Below are positions 28,815 through 37,718 of a stretch of DNA of 64,000 bases, piece by piece (the stretch's first letter is position 1; each line of letters opens with the position of its first letter). The notes below the pieces were generated by a model. The model had not been told where the DNA came from. It worked only from the letters and a program-made list of their open reading frames with translations, and ran no database searches. Location of the stretch: contig NZ_SRXX01000003.1 of assembly GCF_004804315.1 (NCBI RefSeq), positions 62,001-126,000 on the forward strand. The letters are read 5' to 3'. Source of the stretch: Flagellimonas onchidii (GTDB lineage: Bacteria > Bacteroidota > Bacteroidia > Flavobacteriales > Flavobacteriaceae). The position numbers and the translations under genes are program-made.

Positions 28815-30371
28815 ATGAAAGCAAAGAAATTAGTTTACGCAGCTTTTGCTGCATTGATTGTCTTGTCTTGTAGCAAAGACGATGACCCTAAACCAACACC
28901 ACCGACCCCAGAACCCGAAAATCAGGCACCTACCGTATCATTTGTAAGCCCAACCGCTGATACAGGAACGTTATGGAACACTATAACGGTTGAATTGAAT
29001 GCAGCTGATAGTGACGGCGCCGTTGCAAAGGTGGAATTGTTTGTCAATGACGCTAAAGAAGCTGAGGTTGCAACTGCACCCTTTACTTTTAATTGGAATA
29101 GCAAAGGAGTGGAAGATGGAGTTGTAGAGCTAAAGGCTGTAGTGACGGATAATGAAGGAGAAACTGCTACATCCATGGTAAATGTAAATGTGAAGAATCT
29201 TTTGTTGGACTATTACCTTTATGATGGATACCTGAAGAGTGATACAAATGTGGCAAATTTCACCTATATCACCAGTCCTGCGCCCGAACGAGAAATTCTT
29301 TATGTGGCACAGATTACAAGTGATACATTTGACGAAGCAGTTCAGCGGCCAGATGATTTTGGGGGAGAAACTTTTGATGTTCATTTTTTGGAGTATATAA
29401 AAGATGATGTAAACCAAGGAGAGATAACCACTTATCATGGAGTAACCCCTGGTGATTTCCATCCTGTCCCATCTACACCGACTGACTTTGGTTCCGAATT
29501 GGGCGAAGCCAATGTAACTTTTACCGAAGTGCTTGATCATGATTATGCATTGATTTTCTCTGGAGGCAACACCAACCCAATTACCGATAATACACAACGT
29601 TCATTCACAGTTTACGAAGAATTTGATCTTGGTTATGTATATCTAAGAGTTGGAGATGTGGGCTATTATCATGCCATAAATTTTGGCGCTGGAGATCATG
29701 TTCTCCCGCTAAGTGCCATGGATTCTCCAATGGAAGGCTATACTTTTACAGATGATGGCTCTGCAAATACAGTTAGCTTATTGGTTCAGGGACATACTGC
29801 ACCAGGTCGTTTTTCCCCAGCCGTGACAGTGTACCGCGAAAATGCAGCTGTTGGGGGAGATACGTTCGAAGCAAATTTTCATGTTCCCAAGGATGAAGAT
29901 GAGGTATTTGACCATTACTATACCAATGTGAGAATACAAGAAAATGGCAAGCACTATGTACATGAAGACTATGATGGGGTGTTGACATCCATGAAAAAAT
30001 TGAATGCGACCTTTTTAGCAGATAACAAAACATTATCCGAGCTTGATATTACGGCAACTTCCACAGATAATTTCGATTTTCTAAAGGCTACCTTTCAAGT
30101 TGCTGTGTCGGGTAGTTTTATGTTTAACTGGGAAAGTTATTCCAGCGATGATAATATCACCTTTCCGCCCATACCTACAGAAGTTTTCGAAACGACCAAT
30201 GGGGTTTTCAACAGCACGGATATTGCCTTTAAAGATGTAGAAGCCATTACACTCTTATTGGAAGATAGGGACAACTATTCTGGCTACGACGAATATATTG
30301 ATGTTAAGTTCGGAAGAAAAACAGAAGAAATAGAGCGAAAAACTCGCCTATTTGTTTTTGAACAATTGTAA
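28815..30371 (+). CDS. Ig-domain lipoprotein, unknown function
   Basis: A 518-residue cell-surface-type lipoprotein. I chose the ATG at 28815, where a lipoprotein signal begins (MKAKKLVYAAFAAL to VLSCS, Cys near 19); an upstream TTG would only add a non-signal stretch. After an acidic, Pro-rich linker (SKDDDPKPTPPTPEPEN), which resembles surface-export linkers of Bacteroidota, there is one Ig-like domain (about 38-128: APTVSFVSPTADT, AVAKVELFVNDAKEAEV, GVVELKAVVTDNEGETA). A beta-rich region of about 390 residues follows that I cannot assign. There is no enzyme motif. It is a single gene between a LytTR-like regulatory region and a terminator, so it is probably controlled by a LytTR regulator encoded elsewhere. 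Confidence 0.8.
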   Translation: MKAKKLVYAAFAALIVLSCSKDDDPKPTPPTPEPENQAPTVSFVSPTADTGTLWNTITVELNAADSDGAVAKVELFVNDAKEAEVATAPFTFNWNSKGVEDGVVELKAVVTDNEGETATSMVNVNVKNLLLDYYLYDGYLKSDTNVANFTYITSPAPEREILYVAQITSDTFDEAVQRPDDFGGETFDVHFLEYIKDDVNQGEITTYHGVTPGDFHPVPSTPTDFGSELGEANVTFTEVLDHDYALIFSGGNTNPITDNTQRSFTVYEEFDLGYVYLRVGDVGYYHAINFGAGDHVLPLSAMDSPMEGYTFTDDGSANTVSLLVQGHTAPGRFSPAVTVYRENAAVGGDTFEANFHVPKDEDEVFDHYYTNVRIQENGKHYVHEDYDGVLTSMKKLNATFLADNKTLSELDITATSTDNFDFLKATFQVAVSGSFMFNWESYSSDDNITFPPIPTEVFETTNGVFNSTDIAFKDVEAITLLLEDRDNYSGYDEYIDVKFGRKTEEIERKTRLFVFEQL

Positions 30372-30398
30372 CAAAGACCTAAACACTGTCATTACGGG

Positions 30399-30431
30399 AG
30401 CTGTTCTTCGTTTATGGAGGGCAGCTTTTTT
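30399..30431 (+). terminator. Terminator of the Ig-domain lipoprotein gene
   Basis: AGCTG pairs with CAGCT, extended by G-U pairs, around a 10-base loop, followed by six T. It starts 28 bases after the stop codon and lies between convergent genes. Confidence 0.7.
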
Positions 30432-30435
30432 GCAA

Positions 30436-31347
30436 CTATACTTTTATGCTCACCCCGTTGGCCTTGGCATTCTTGTTTTGATCAAAATAGAAATCAATTC
30501 TGCCCAAGTTTAACCCATAGGCACCTACTTGATTAACCAAAACCGGATTTCCCTGCTGATTGGTATATACTTCCGGATTTTCCAAAAACGTATGGGTGTG
30601 TCCACCAATAATCAAATTTGTATAATGGGTTCGTTGGGCCAATTGTGTATCCGAAGGTCTGTCAGGACTATCATAATCATACCCCAAATGTGAGAGACAG
30701 ATAATAAGGTCGCAATGTTCTTCTTCCTTAAGCTTTCGCTCTGTGTCCAACGCAATTTCGAATGGATTAAGATAAACAGTTTCTTTATAAAGTCGTTTGG
30801 TGACCAGACCATCCAACTGAATCCCAATTCCGTAGACGCCAATTTTGATATTGTCCAATAAATAGATGTTATATGGTTTTACAAAACCATCCAACACCGT
30901 GTTGGAAAAATCATAGTTCGCCGATAACAAATCAAAGGTCGCATTGGGAATTTGAGCGAGCAATCCATCAACTCCGTTGTCAAAATCATGATTTCCAATG
31001 GTTGCAGCATCATACTTGAGTTTGCTCATCAGTTTAAACTCAAGCTCACCGCCATAAAAATTAAAGTATGGAGTGCCCTGGAAGATGTCTCCTGCATCCA
31101 AAAGTAAAGTATTGGGATTTTCATTTCGAATCCGTTCAACAAGACTGGCTCTTCGAGCTACACCACCTAGGTTCGGGTAGAGCGAATGTGATTTTGGAAA
31201 TGGATCTATGTGACTGTGCACATCATTGGTATGCAAAATGGTAACTTGTTTAGAACCCAATCCTTGACAGGAGTTAAGGCTAAGCCCTCCTAATCCAACA
31301 AAAGTGGATGTTGCGGCTGTGTTTATAATAAAATCCCTTCGCTTCAT
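30436..31347 (-). CDS. 5'-nucleotidase-type metallophosphoesterase (catalytic part)
   Basis: A 303-residue exported phosphohydrolase covering only the metal-binding N-terminal half of UshA-type 5'-nucleotidases. It begins with a twin-arginine-like signal (MKRRDFIINTAATSTFVGL), which also has a Cys (LNSC, near 27) that could be lipidated. Metal motifs follow in order: LHTNDVHSH, LLDAGDIFQGTPYF, TIGNHDFD, ICLSHLGYD and IIGGHTHTF. The substrate-specificity domain is missing here but is encoded by the gene immediately upstream in transcription order (31348-32115), with no base between stop and start. The pair therefore makes a split enzyme. Confidence 0.92.
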   Translation of the reverse strand: MKRRDFIINTAATSTFVGLGGLSLNSCQGLGSKQVTILHTNDVHSHIDPFPKSHSLYPNLGGVARRASLVERIRNENPNTLLLDAGDIFQGTPYFNFYGGELEFKLMSKLKYDAATIGNHDFDNGVDGLLAQIPNATFDLLSANYDFSNTVLDGFVKPYNIYLLDNIKIGVYGIGIQLDGLVTKRLYKETVYLNPFEIALDTERKLKEEEHCDLIICLSHLGYDYDSPDRPSDTQLAQRTHYTNLIIGGHTHTFLENPEVYTNQQGNPVLVNQVGAYGLNLGRIDFYFDQNKNAKANGVSIKV

Positions 31348-32115
31348 TTACTTGAGTTGAATAAATCTATTGTCAACAGATGATTTTACGGTATCTATCT
31401 TTTTAAAATGGTCAATAATGGCATTTCGAAGTAAATAACCAGTATCTGTCACATTGACCATATCATTGAAAAAACCAATGCTTGGTCCACCCTGAACCAA
31501 ATAATCAGAGGTGGCTACATAATAGTTGCGGGTTTCGTCAAAAGGGCTTCCTTGGATATCCACGGATTCCAATCCGCCATTTTTGTTCAATACAATCTGC
31601 ATTCCAGCAATGGGGTGTACTCTAGAAGCCTCCATCAGAAATGTGATTAGTTTCCTTACCGCCGAACCATTCAATTCCACTACGGAGATGTAGTTTTCAA
31701 AAGGCATAATCTCAAAGGCATTTCGCGCCGATACATTTCCTTTGGAAATAATACTACGGATGCCACCTCGATTCAATACAACAAAATCCAAATCTTTGCC
31801 CGTTTGCGTCTTAAAGACGGGGGCGGTTTCGGCAAAAACGATATCTGCCATCAAATTCCCCATTGAAGTATTATGCTCAGCATCATCCAACGGAATGGAT
31901 TCCGGGGCATAGGCCAAAGTGCTGTCCAAAACCTGATTGATTCTGTTTTTGAAGGGTGCAATATAGGCTGAAATCGAGTCGTTGCTTACCAGCGTATCGT
32001 CAATTTCTAATTGTTTTCCCTGAATCTCTGAAAGTTGTCCTTGCTTTTGTCCGCAAGAAACCAATAAACAAAAAGTTACGAATGCAACAAATTGTTTTAA
32101 TTTTAAAATATACAC
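31348..32115 (-). CDS. 5'-nucleotidase C-terminal domain lipoprotein
   Basis: A 255-residue lipoprotein (signal ending LLVSC, Cys near 21) consisting of the 5'-nucleotidase C-terminal, substrate-binding domain alone. It is recognised by NLMADIVFAE, DFVVLNRGGIRSII, NAFEIMPFENYISVVELNG and YYVATSDYLVQGG. The start is GTG. It stands first in the operon and the metallophosphoesterase half second, the reverse of the domain order in one-chain enzymes. Both are exported, so they may assemble in the periplasm or at the outer membrane to release nucleosides and phosphate. Confidence 0.9.
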   Translation of the reverse strand: MYILKLKQFVAFVTFCLLVSCGQKQGQLSEIQGKQLEIDDTLVSNDSISAYIAPFKNRINQVLDSTLAYAPESIPLDDAEHNTSMGNLMADIVFAETAPVFKTQTGKDLDFVVLNRGGIRSIISKGNVSARNAFEIMPFENYISVVELNGSAVRKLITFLMEASRVHPIAGMQIVLNKNGGLESVDIQGSPFDETRNYYVATSDYLVQGGPSIGFFNDMVNVTDTGYLLRNAIIDHFKKIDTVKSSVDNRFIQLK

Positions 32116-32177
32116 GTTCTTATCTTTGTAAAGTAATCCTAATGGAATAATTACCTTTGTAAAAATGCATAAAAATT

Positions 32178-32711
32178 ATGTTTTTAAAAGGGTTCCAGGA
32201 TAAATTTAAGGTTAAATCGGGTCTTAAATGTTTAAAGGAGGAAATGGAAAAGCCTCCCAAAACAATAGAAAGGGACAAAGGGATTACTAGTATTGGCTGT
32301 ATTGTGGACGTTGACAGTTTTCCGAATGCGGAAGTGTTTTATGAACTGATTGATGATTTTTCGTTAAGGCCAAATGCCATAAAAATTATTGGGTACAAAA
32401 GAGAGTATGATAAAAACTCCCCTTATGCCATACAAATGTTCTCAGATCGGGATTTAGGATGGAAGGGAGTTATAGAAAACGGGTATGTGCTCGAATTTTT
32501 AGGCAGGGAGTATGATATATTGATCAATTACTATACTGAGGACAACTTGATGATGAAGTTGTTGTCTGTAAAAACTCCCGCCAGATTAAAAGTAGGTTTT
32601 GGAGCCTTAGATCCCAAAATCAACGATTTAATTCTGAACACACCTTTGTCCGACTTTGAAATGTTTAAGAGCGAGCTAAAAAAGTATTTAAAGGTTTTAA
32701 AAGAATTGTAA
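32178..32711 (+). CDS. DUF6913 family protein
   Basis: A 177-residue cytoplasmic protein that I place in DUF6913, a Bacteroidota family usually found next to dapA. Visible blocks are [22 protein letters not shown], seen as [11 protein letters not shown], then [25 protein letters not shown] and [17 protein letters not shown]. No catalytic motif is apparent. It overlaps dapA by one base (TAATG), so the two are translationally coupled. A link to diaminopimelate synthesis is inference from this coupling only. Confidence 0.8.
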   Translation: MFLKGFQDKFKVKSGLKCLKEEMEKPPKTIERDKGITSIGCIVDVDSFPNAEVFYELIDDFSLRPNAIKIIGYKREYDKNSPYAIQMFSDRDLGWKGVIENGYVLEFLGREYDILINYYTEDNLMMKLLSVKTPARLKVGFGALDPKINDLILNTPLSDFEMFKSELKKYLKVLKEL

Positions 32712-33601
32712 TGGAACAATTGGTGGGGACGGGTGTTGCTTTGGTAACACCATTTAATAAAGATTTCTCGGTGGACGTGCAGGCCCTTGAACGTGTTGTT
32801 GAACATTGTATTCAAGGGGGAATGGATTATTTGGTGGCATTGGGTACTACTGCAGAATCAGCAACATTGTCTAAAGCGGACAAACAATTGGTCATAGATG
32901 TAATTGTACGGGCCAATGCAGGTCGATTACCTTTGGTATTGGGCGTGGGAGGCAATAATACTGCAGCCATAGTTGAAGAACTTACGCAAACGGACCTATC
33001 CGATTTTGAGGCTATATTATCGGTATCTCCATATTATAATAGACCTACCCAAGAAGGAATTTACCAACATTTCAAAGTTATCGCTGAAGCATCACTGAAA
33101 CCGATAGTACTATACAATGTTCCTGCAAGAACGGGGAGTAATATGCTCCCAGAAACCACCTTGAGATTGGCACATGAGATTCCTAACATTATAGCTATTA
33201 AAGAAGCTTGTGGTGATATGGTTCAGATTGATAAAATTTTAAAGGATAAACCAGAGGACTTCTTGGTACTTTCTGGAGATGATTTCACCGCATTACCAAC
33301 GGTTTTAGCTGGTGGAGCAGGGGTGATTTCGGTTTTGGGACAGGGCATGCCCAAATCATTTTCACAAATGATACGATTAGGGCTAAATGGAGAGGCAGAA
33401 AAAGCTTACGAACTTCACCATGCATTGCAGCCTTTGATGCAATTGATTTTTGAAGAAGGAAACCCGGCAGGAATAAAAAGTGTGTTTGAATCATTGGGAA
33501 CTTGCGGCTCAAGTGTCCGTTTACCATTGTTAGAAGCTTCTCCAAAGTTGAAATCTAAAATCACAGATTTCTTGAAATCCTTTAATAAGGTTTACGCCTA
33601 A
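32711..33601 (+). CDS. dapA: 4-hydroxy-tetrahydrodipicolinate synthase
   Basis: Condenses pyruvate with aspartate semialdehyde, the first committed step to diaminopimelate and lysine. It has 296 residues. The Schiff-base Lys164 is in IAIKEACGD, Tyr135 is in [10 protein letters not shown], and the Thr-Thr pair is in [25 protein letters not shown] is the usual signature. It is coupled to the DUF6913 gene by a one-base overlap and followed by 117 bases before bamD. The epimerase dapF is about 18 kb away, so the pathway is dispersed. Confidence 0.98.
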   Translation: MEQLVGTGVALVTPFNKDFSVDVQALERVVEHCIQGGMDYLVALGTTAESATLSKADKQLVIDVIVRANAGRLPLVLGVGGNNTAAIVEELTQTDLSDFEAILSVSPYYNRPTQEGIYQHFKVIAEASLKPIVLYNVPARTGSNMLPETTLRLAHEIPNIIAIKEACGDMVQIDKILKDKPEDFLVLSGDDFTALPTVLAGGAGVISVLGQGMPKSFSQMIRLGLNGEAEKAYELHHALQPLMQLIFEEGNPAGIKSVFESLGTCGSSVRLPLLEASPKLKSKITDFLKSFNKVYA

Positions 33602-33693
33602 GGTTGTTAAATCTTAGCCAAAACCTTGGTTGAAGCATAATCTTGACCTTAATTTCGATAATCATTCAATTTTTTAAATCGGGTGATATTCAC

Positions 33694-33701
33694 TAATTTT
33701 G
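33694..33701 (+). promoter_or_regulatory. Putative -7 element of the bamD cluster
   Basis: TAATTTTG lies 17 bases before the bamD ATG and fits TAnnTTTG; no TTG stands at the expected distance upstream. It would serve bamD, the omega gene, coaBC and DUF4835. Confidence 0.4.
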
Positions 33702-33718
33702 CAAAATATTTTTCGAAA

Positions 33719-34534
33719 ATGAGGTCGGTTTTCCTATTACTTATAACAGCATTGGTGTTTGTATCATGTAGTGAGTACCAAAAAGTACTTAAAAACGAGG
33801 ATATTAAGCCCAAGTATGATATGGCCCAGAAGTTCTATGATGAGGGGGATTACAAAAGAGCCAAGCGGCTTTTTGAGCAAATTGCCCCCAAATATGTGGG
33901 CAAACCCCAGGGAGAGCGGGTCATGTTCTTTTTCGCGGACACCTATTTTAAGACAAGGGACTATTATTTGGCAGGGTATCAGTTTGAGCGCTTTATAAAA
34001 TCATATCCACGAAGCGATAAAATTCAAGAAGCTTCGTTTTTAGGTGCGAAAAGCTATTATAAGCTTTCACCTGCATATTCCTTGGACCAAACTGACACTG
34101 ATAAAGCTTTGGCCAAGCTACAATCTTTCATCAATACTTACCCTGATTCTGAATTTTTTGATGAAGCAAATACCATGGCCAAGGAGCTTACAGCCAAAAA
34201 AGAGAAAAAACAACTGGAAATAGCCAAACAATTTAATAAGTTAGGAGAATTCAATTACCCGATTTTGGTTTCGGCAATTACGGCACTTGACAATTTTATT
34301 TCCGATAATCCGGGTTCTATTTACAGAGAGGAAGCACTGTACTACCGTATTGAGGCTACTACCAATTTGGCTTTGAACAGTATTGATAGCAAAAAGAAAG
34401 AACGTTTGGAAGAAGCTCAAGCATCTTACAACAATCTTTTGCGCTATTTCCCTGAAACAAAGTTCAAAAAGAAGGCGGATAACCTAGTAGAAAAAATTCA
34501 AAAAGAATTGGCGCAATTTGCCACTTCCAAATAA
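33719..34534 (+). CDS. bamD: Outer-membrane assembly lipoprotein BamD
   Basis: Lipoprotein of the BAM complex that inserts beta-barrel proteins into the outer membrane. I chose the ATG at 33719, giving 271 residues and a proper lipoprotein signal (MRSVFLLLITALVFVSC, Cys17). The body is made of TPR-like helical repeats: YDMAQKFYDEGDYKRAKRLFE, seen as YDEGDYKRAKRLFE, then YYLAGYQFERFIKSYPRSD and ALAKLQSFINTYPDSEF. It is first in a conserved Bacteroidota cluster with the omega subunit and coaBC. Confidence 0.95.
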   Translation: MRSVFLLLITALVFVSCSEYQKVLKNEDIKPKYDMAQKFYDEGDYKRAKRLFEQIAPKYVGKPQGERVMFFFADTYFKTRDYYLAGYQFERFIKSYPRSDKIQEASFLGAKSYYKLSPAYSLDQTDTDKALAKLQSFINTYPDSEFFDEANTMAKELTAKKEKKQLEIAKQFNKLGEFNYPILVSAITALDNFISDNPGSIYREEALYYRIEATTNLALNSIDSKKKERLEEAQASYNNLLRYFPETKFKKKADNLVEKIQKELAQFATSK

Positions 34535-34554
34535 ATAGTTTAAACACTCAGTCT

Positions 34555-34881
34555 ATGCAAGATCTGAAAAACACAAAAGCACCCGTTTCCACAGTTACAC
34601 ACAACAGAAACGAGTTCGATGAAAAAACAAATAACATCTATGAGGCAATTTCAATTGCTTCAAAAAGGGCTATCCAAATCAATTCTGAAATAAAAAAGGA
34701 ATTGCTGGAGAAGTTGGAAGAGTTTGCCACCTATAGCGATAGCCTGGAAGAAGTATTTGAAAACAAGGAACAAATTGAGGTTTCCAAGTTCTACGAAAAA
34801 CTTCCAAAACCACATGCATTAGCTGTTTTGGAATGGTTAGAAGATAAAATCTATTACAGAAACACAGAGAAAGACGCCTAA
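34555..34881 (+). CDS. rpoZ: RNA polymerase omega subunit, Bacteroidota type
   Basis: A 108-residue protein of the divergent omega family found in Flavobacteriia, always between bamD and coaBC. The useful blocks are TNNIYEAISIASKRAIQIN, the omega-like segment that binds the beta' subunit, and ALAVLEWLEDKIYYRNTEK at the end. The middle part (LLEKLEEFATYSDSLEEVFE) is very acidic. Omega supports polymerase assembly. The assignment rests on gene order and the short motif, since identity to the E. coli protein is low. Confidence 0.85.
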   Translation: MQDLKNTKAPVSTVTHNRNEFDEKTNNIYEAISIASKRAIQINSEIKKELLEKLEEFATYSDSLEEVFENKEQIEVSKFYEKLPKPHALAVLEWLEDKIYYRNTEKDA

Positions 34882-34884
34882 GAA

Positions 34885-36093
34885 ATGCTTCGCGGTAAAA
34901 ACATTCTTTTGGGCATTACCGGAGGAATTGCTGCGTACAAAACCACTTTTCTTGTTAGGCTTTTGATAAAAGCTGGTGCCCAGGTCAAAGTTGTAATGAC
35001 CCAGAGTGCCAGCTCTTTTGTTTCCCGGTTAACGCTTTCTACGCTCTCTAAAAATCCAGTTTTGATGGACTTTGTCAATCAAGAGGATGGGAGCCTATCA
35101 TGGAACAATCATGTAGAGCTTGGTCTTTGGGCAGATTTGATGATAATTGCCCCGGCAACGGCCAATACACTCTCCAAAATGGCGAATGGCACCTGTGATA
35201 ACTTGCTCATGGCCGTTTATTTATCTGCTAAATGTCCGGTTTATTTTGCTCCTGCAATGGATTTGGACATGTACCGTCACCCTTCTACAAAAGCGTCGTT
35301 TGATAAGTTGGAATCTTTTGGGAACACCATGATTCCTGCTGAAACAGGTGAATTGGCAAGCGGACTTCATGGGGAGGGACGTATGGCTGAACCCGAAACA
35401 ATTGTTCAATTTCTCATCAAAGATTTGACAAAGGACCTTCCTTTAAGTGGAAAGAAGATATTGATTACGGCAGGCCCCACACATGAAGCAATTGACCCGG
35501 TACGATTTTTAGGAAACCGTTCCTCTGGAACTATGGGTTTTGAACTTGCAAAAAGGGCGGCCGATTTGGGGGGTAAGGTGGTTTTGGTTTCTGGCCCTAC
35601 AAACCTTACGATAGATGAAGGGGTTACGATTGATTTGATTCGGATTACCTCTGCACAGGAAATGTACGATGCCTGTCATAAACATTTCAAAGATACAGAT
35701 GTGGCCGTTCTGGCAGCGGCAGTAGCAGATTATCGCCCAAAACATGTGGCAGTTGAAAAATTAAAAAAGAAGGATGGAGATCTTCAAATTGAATTAGAGC
35801 GTAATCCAGATATCCTATTTTCCCTGGGTGAGCAAAAAGAGCACCAGTTTTTGGTAGGCTTTGCACTTGAGACCGAAAATGAACTTGAAAACGCAAAAGG
35901 AAAGCTGAAGCGTAAAAACTTGGATGCGATTGTGCTGAATTCTTTAAAAGACGCTGGAGCCGGTTTTGGAAAGAACACTAATAAAATCTCCTTTATTGAT
36001 AAGAATTTAGAGATAAAAACGTTTGGTTTGAAGACGAAGCCTGAAGTTGCTTCGGACATTTGGGAAGAAATTATCGCCAGAATTCATGCGTAA
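34885..36093 (+). CDS. coaBC: Bifunctional phosphopantothenoylcysteine synthase/decarboxylase
   Basis: Joins cysteine to 4'-phosphopantothenate and decarboxylates the product in coenzyme A synthesis. The 402 residues hold the flavin-dependent CoaC domain first (GITGGIAAYKTTFLVRLL, ALLIIAPATANTLSKMANG seen as IIAPATANTLSKMANG, and PVYFAPAMDLDMY) and the CoaB ligase domain second (from about 190: ILITAGPTHEAIDPVRFLGN, seen as TAGPTHEAIDPVR, then AAVADYRP). It starts 3 bases behind the omega gene and overlaps DUF4835 by 8 bases. coaE is 6 kb downstream. Confidence 0.97.
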   Translation: MLRGKNILLGITGGIAAYKTTFLVRLLIKAGAQVKVVMTQSASSFVSRLTLSTLSKNPVLMDFVNQEDGSLSWNNHVELGLWADLMIIAPATANTLSKMANGTCDNLLMAVYLSAKCPVYFAPAMDLDMYRHPSTKASFDKLESFGNTMIPAETGELASGLHGEGRMAEPETIVQFLIKDLTKDLPLSGKKILITAGPTHEAIDPVRFLGNRSSGTMGFELAKRAADLGGKVVLVSGPTNLTIDEGVTIDLIRITSAQEMYDACHKHFKDTDVAVLAAAVADYRPKHVAVEKLKKKDGDLQIELERNPDILFSLGEQKEHQFLVGFALETENELENAKGKLKRKNLDAIVLNSLKDAGAGFGKNTNKISFIDKNLEIKTFGLKTKPEVASDIWEEIIARIHA

Positions 36094-36976
36094 CTTTTTA
36101 ATAACTGTTTTTTTATTATCCTTTTCAGTTTCTGCCTTGGCTCAAGAGCTGAATTGTACTATTACGGTCAATTCAGATCAGGTGAGTCAGACCAACCAAC
36201 AGATTTTTAGAACGTTGGAACGTTCACTAAATGATTTTGTGAACAAAAACAAATGGACGAATCGGACCTATAAGGAGAATGAAAGGGTAAATGCCAGAAT
36301 GTTCATTACGGTTACACAATACGAGTCGGATCGTTTTGAAGCCAACATTCAAATACAATCTTCCAGACCTGCATATAATACCTCCTATGAGAGCCCAATC
36401 TTTAACTATAAAGATGATGTGTTCAATTTTCAATACCAAGAATTTCAACCCTTGGCGTATAATGAAAATGCCTTTGAATCCAATTTGGTAGCGGTTATCT
36501 CCTATTATGTATACATTATTTTGGGATTAGATGCTGATACTTTTTCATTGGAAGGTGGAGATGATATGTATAGAAAAGCCCAAAATATTGTTACCCAAGC
36601 TCAAGGCTCTAGTTCCACTGGGTGGAGTCAAGAAACCGGAGAAAGAAGCCGATTCGAATTGGTGGATAATCTTTTGAGTAATTCTTTTAGGGAATATCGC
36701 ATAGCCATGTACAACTACCACAGAAAGGGGCTAGATATTTTGGGGGACAATAACAGCACAGGTAAGCAGATAATCGCTGGAAGCCTACGTCTCTTTGAAA
36801 CTTTGATTAAAAGAAGACCTAATGCTTTTTTAATCCAAACCTTCTTTGATGCAAAATCAGAAGAAATCCGAAACATCTTCTCAGATGGCCCAAAAGTGGA
36901 TGTGGTCAAACTCAAGGAAACCCTTAATAAGGTAGCTCCGTTTTATTCCAGTACTTGGAATGAAATCAAATATTAA
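36086..36976 (+). CDS. DUF4835 family secreted protein
   Basis: A 296-residue exported protein. I chose the ATG at 36086, which overlaps the coaBC end by 8 bases and begins a signal peptide (MRNFLITVFLLSFSVSALAQ). The mature part starts ELNCTITVNSDQVSQTNQQIF and contains YKENERVNARMFITV, FESNLVAVISYYVYIILG and RRPNAFLIQTFFDAKSEEI (shortened blocks of the DUF4835 family). The function is unknown. The family is linked in Bacteroidota to the bamD-coaBC-recN cluster. Exported and non-lipidated, it may act in the periplasm. Confidence 0.88.
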   Translation: MRNFLITVFLLSFSVSALAQELNCTITVNSDQVSQTNQQIFRTLERSLNDFVNKNKWTNRTYKENERVNARMFITVTQYESDRFEANIQIQSSRPAYNTSYESPIFNYKDDVFNFQYQEFQPLAYNENAFESNLVAVISYYVYIILGLDADTFSLEGGDDMYRKAQNIVTQAQGSSSTGWSQETGERSRFELVDNLLSNSFREYRIAMYNYHRKGLDILGDNNSTGKQIIAGSLRLFETLIKRRPNAFLIQTFFDAKSEEIRNIFSDGPKVDVVKLKETLNKVAPFYSSTWNEIKY

Positions 36977-37080
36977 GGAGCATCTATAAATTATAAGTGA
37001 GAAGTTTCTAGATTTAATGGTATATTCTTCGTTCATGGCTAATGAAGCTTGAAACTGTTATTTATATATCAAATACTCCA

Positions 37081-37557
37081 ATGAGGAAATTCTTTTTACT
37101 TCTTACAATAAGTACACTTGGGTGCATAGGTGAAAACCAAAGTAGCCTAACGGTAAGTGGAGAAATTTATATAAAGCTAATTGATGTTTATGGCAGTATG
37201 TATGGTATGCCGAGAGACGATATTGAAAACGCTTTGGATAAAATAAGGACTGGAGTGGGTAAGGATTCGCTGAGCAGTAGTGAGCTAGAAGTTAGGAACT
37301 ATTATGAATATTTGGCTCAAGAAAACCTTATAGACCAGCCTCATTTTAAGATGAAAACCAAAAAGGGAAAAATAATCAATGTTTTTACCTCTGAGGAAGA
37401 ATATTCCAAATTGAAGCCTAATCTTGAAAATCTAGATAGAGATAAAGAAAAAATAGTGGTAAAGGTTAAAGGCAAGAAAATGAAGAAGGGAATTTTCTAC
37501 GCTCAAGATATAGTGAGCATTGAAAAGCTAAAAGGTAAAACGGATTGGACCAAATAA
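37081..37557 (+). CDS. Small lipoprotein, unknown function
   Basis: A 158-residue lipoprotein. I chose the ATG at 37081, because the signal starts there (MRKFFLLLTISTLGC, Cys15); the frame is open 13 codons further without signal features. The mature protein is Lys/Glu-rich with mixed helices (ELEVRNYYEYLAQENLID) and a basic stretch (KIVVKVKGKKMKKG). No family is recognised. It is inserted between DUF4835 and recN, and a strong terminator follows, so it is at the end of that transcript or is a separate unit. Confidence 0.7.
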   Translation: MRKFFLLLTISTLGCIGENQSSLTVSGEIYIKLIDVYGSMYGMPRDDIENALDKIRTGVGKDSLSSSELEVRNYYEYLAQENLIDQPHFKMKTKKGKIINVFTSEEEYSKLKPNLENLDRDKEKIVVKVKGKKMKKGIFYAQDIVSIEKLKGKTDWTK

Positions 37558-37565
37558 TAAAATGG

Positions 37566-37599
37566 AAAAAGAGAGGGGTTTAAAGCCTCTCTCTTTTTT
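37566..37599 (+). terminator. Intrinsic terminator before recN
   Basis: AGAGAGG (37570-37576) and CCTCTCT (37586-37592) pair around a 9-base loop, with an A-run before and a T-run after. It sits 9 bases after the lipoprotein stop codon. Confidence 0.85.
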
Positions 37600-37718
37600 G
37601 ATTGGTAGAGAAGAAGGCACGAGACTTTTATAAACCAACTAATTTGTCCTTATTGATAAAATAAAATACTAGTCCATTTCTCCAAAGAGATTTATATTTA
37701 CGGGGAAAATCTTCGACA

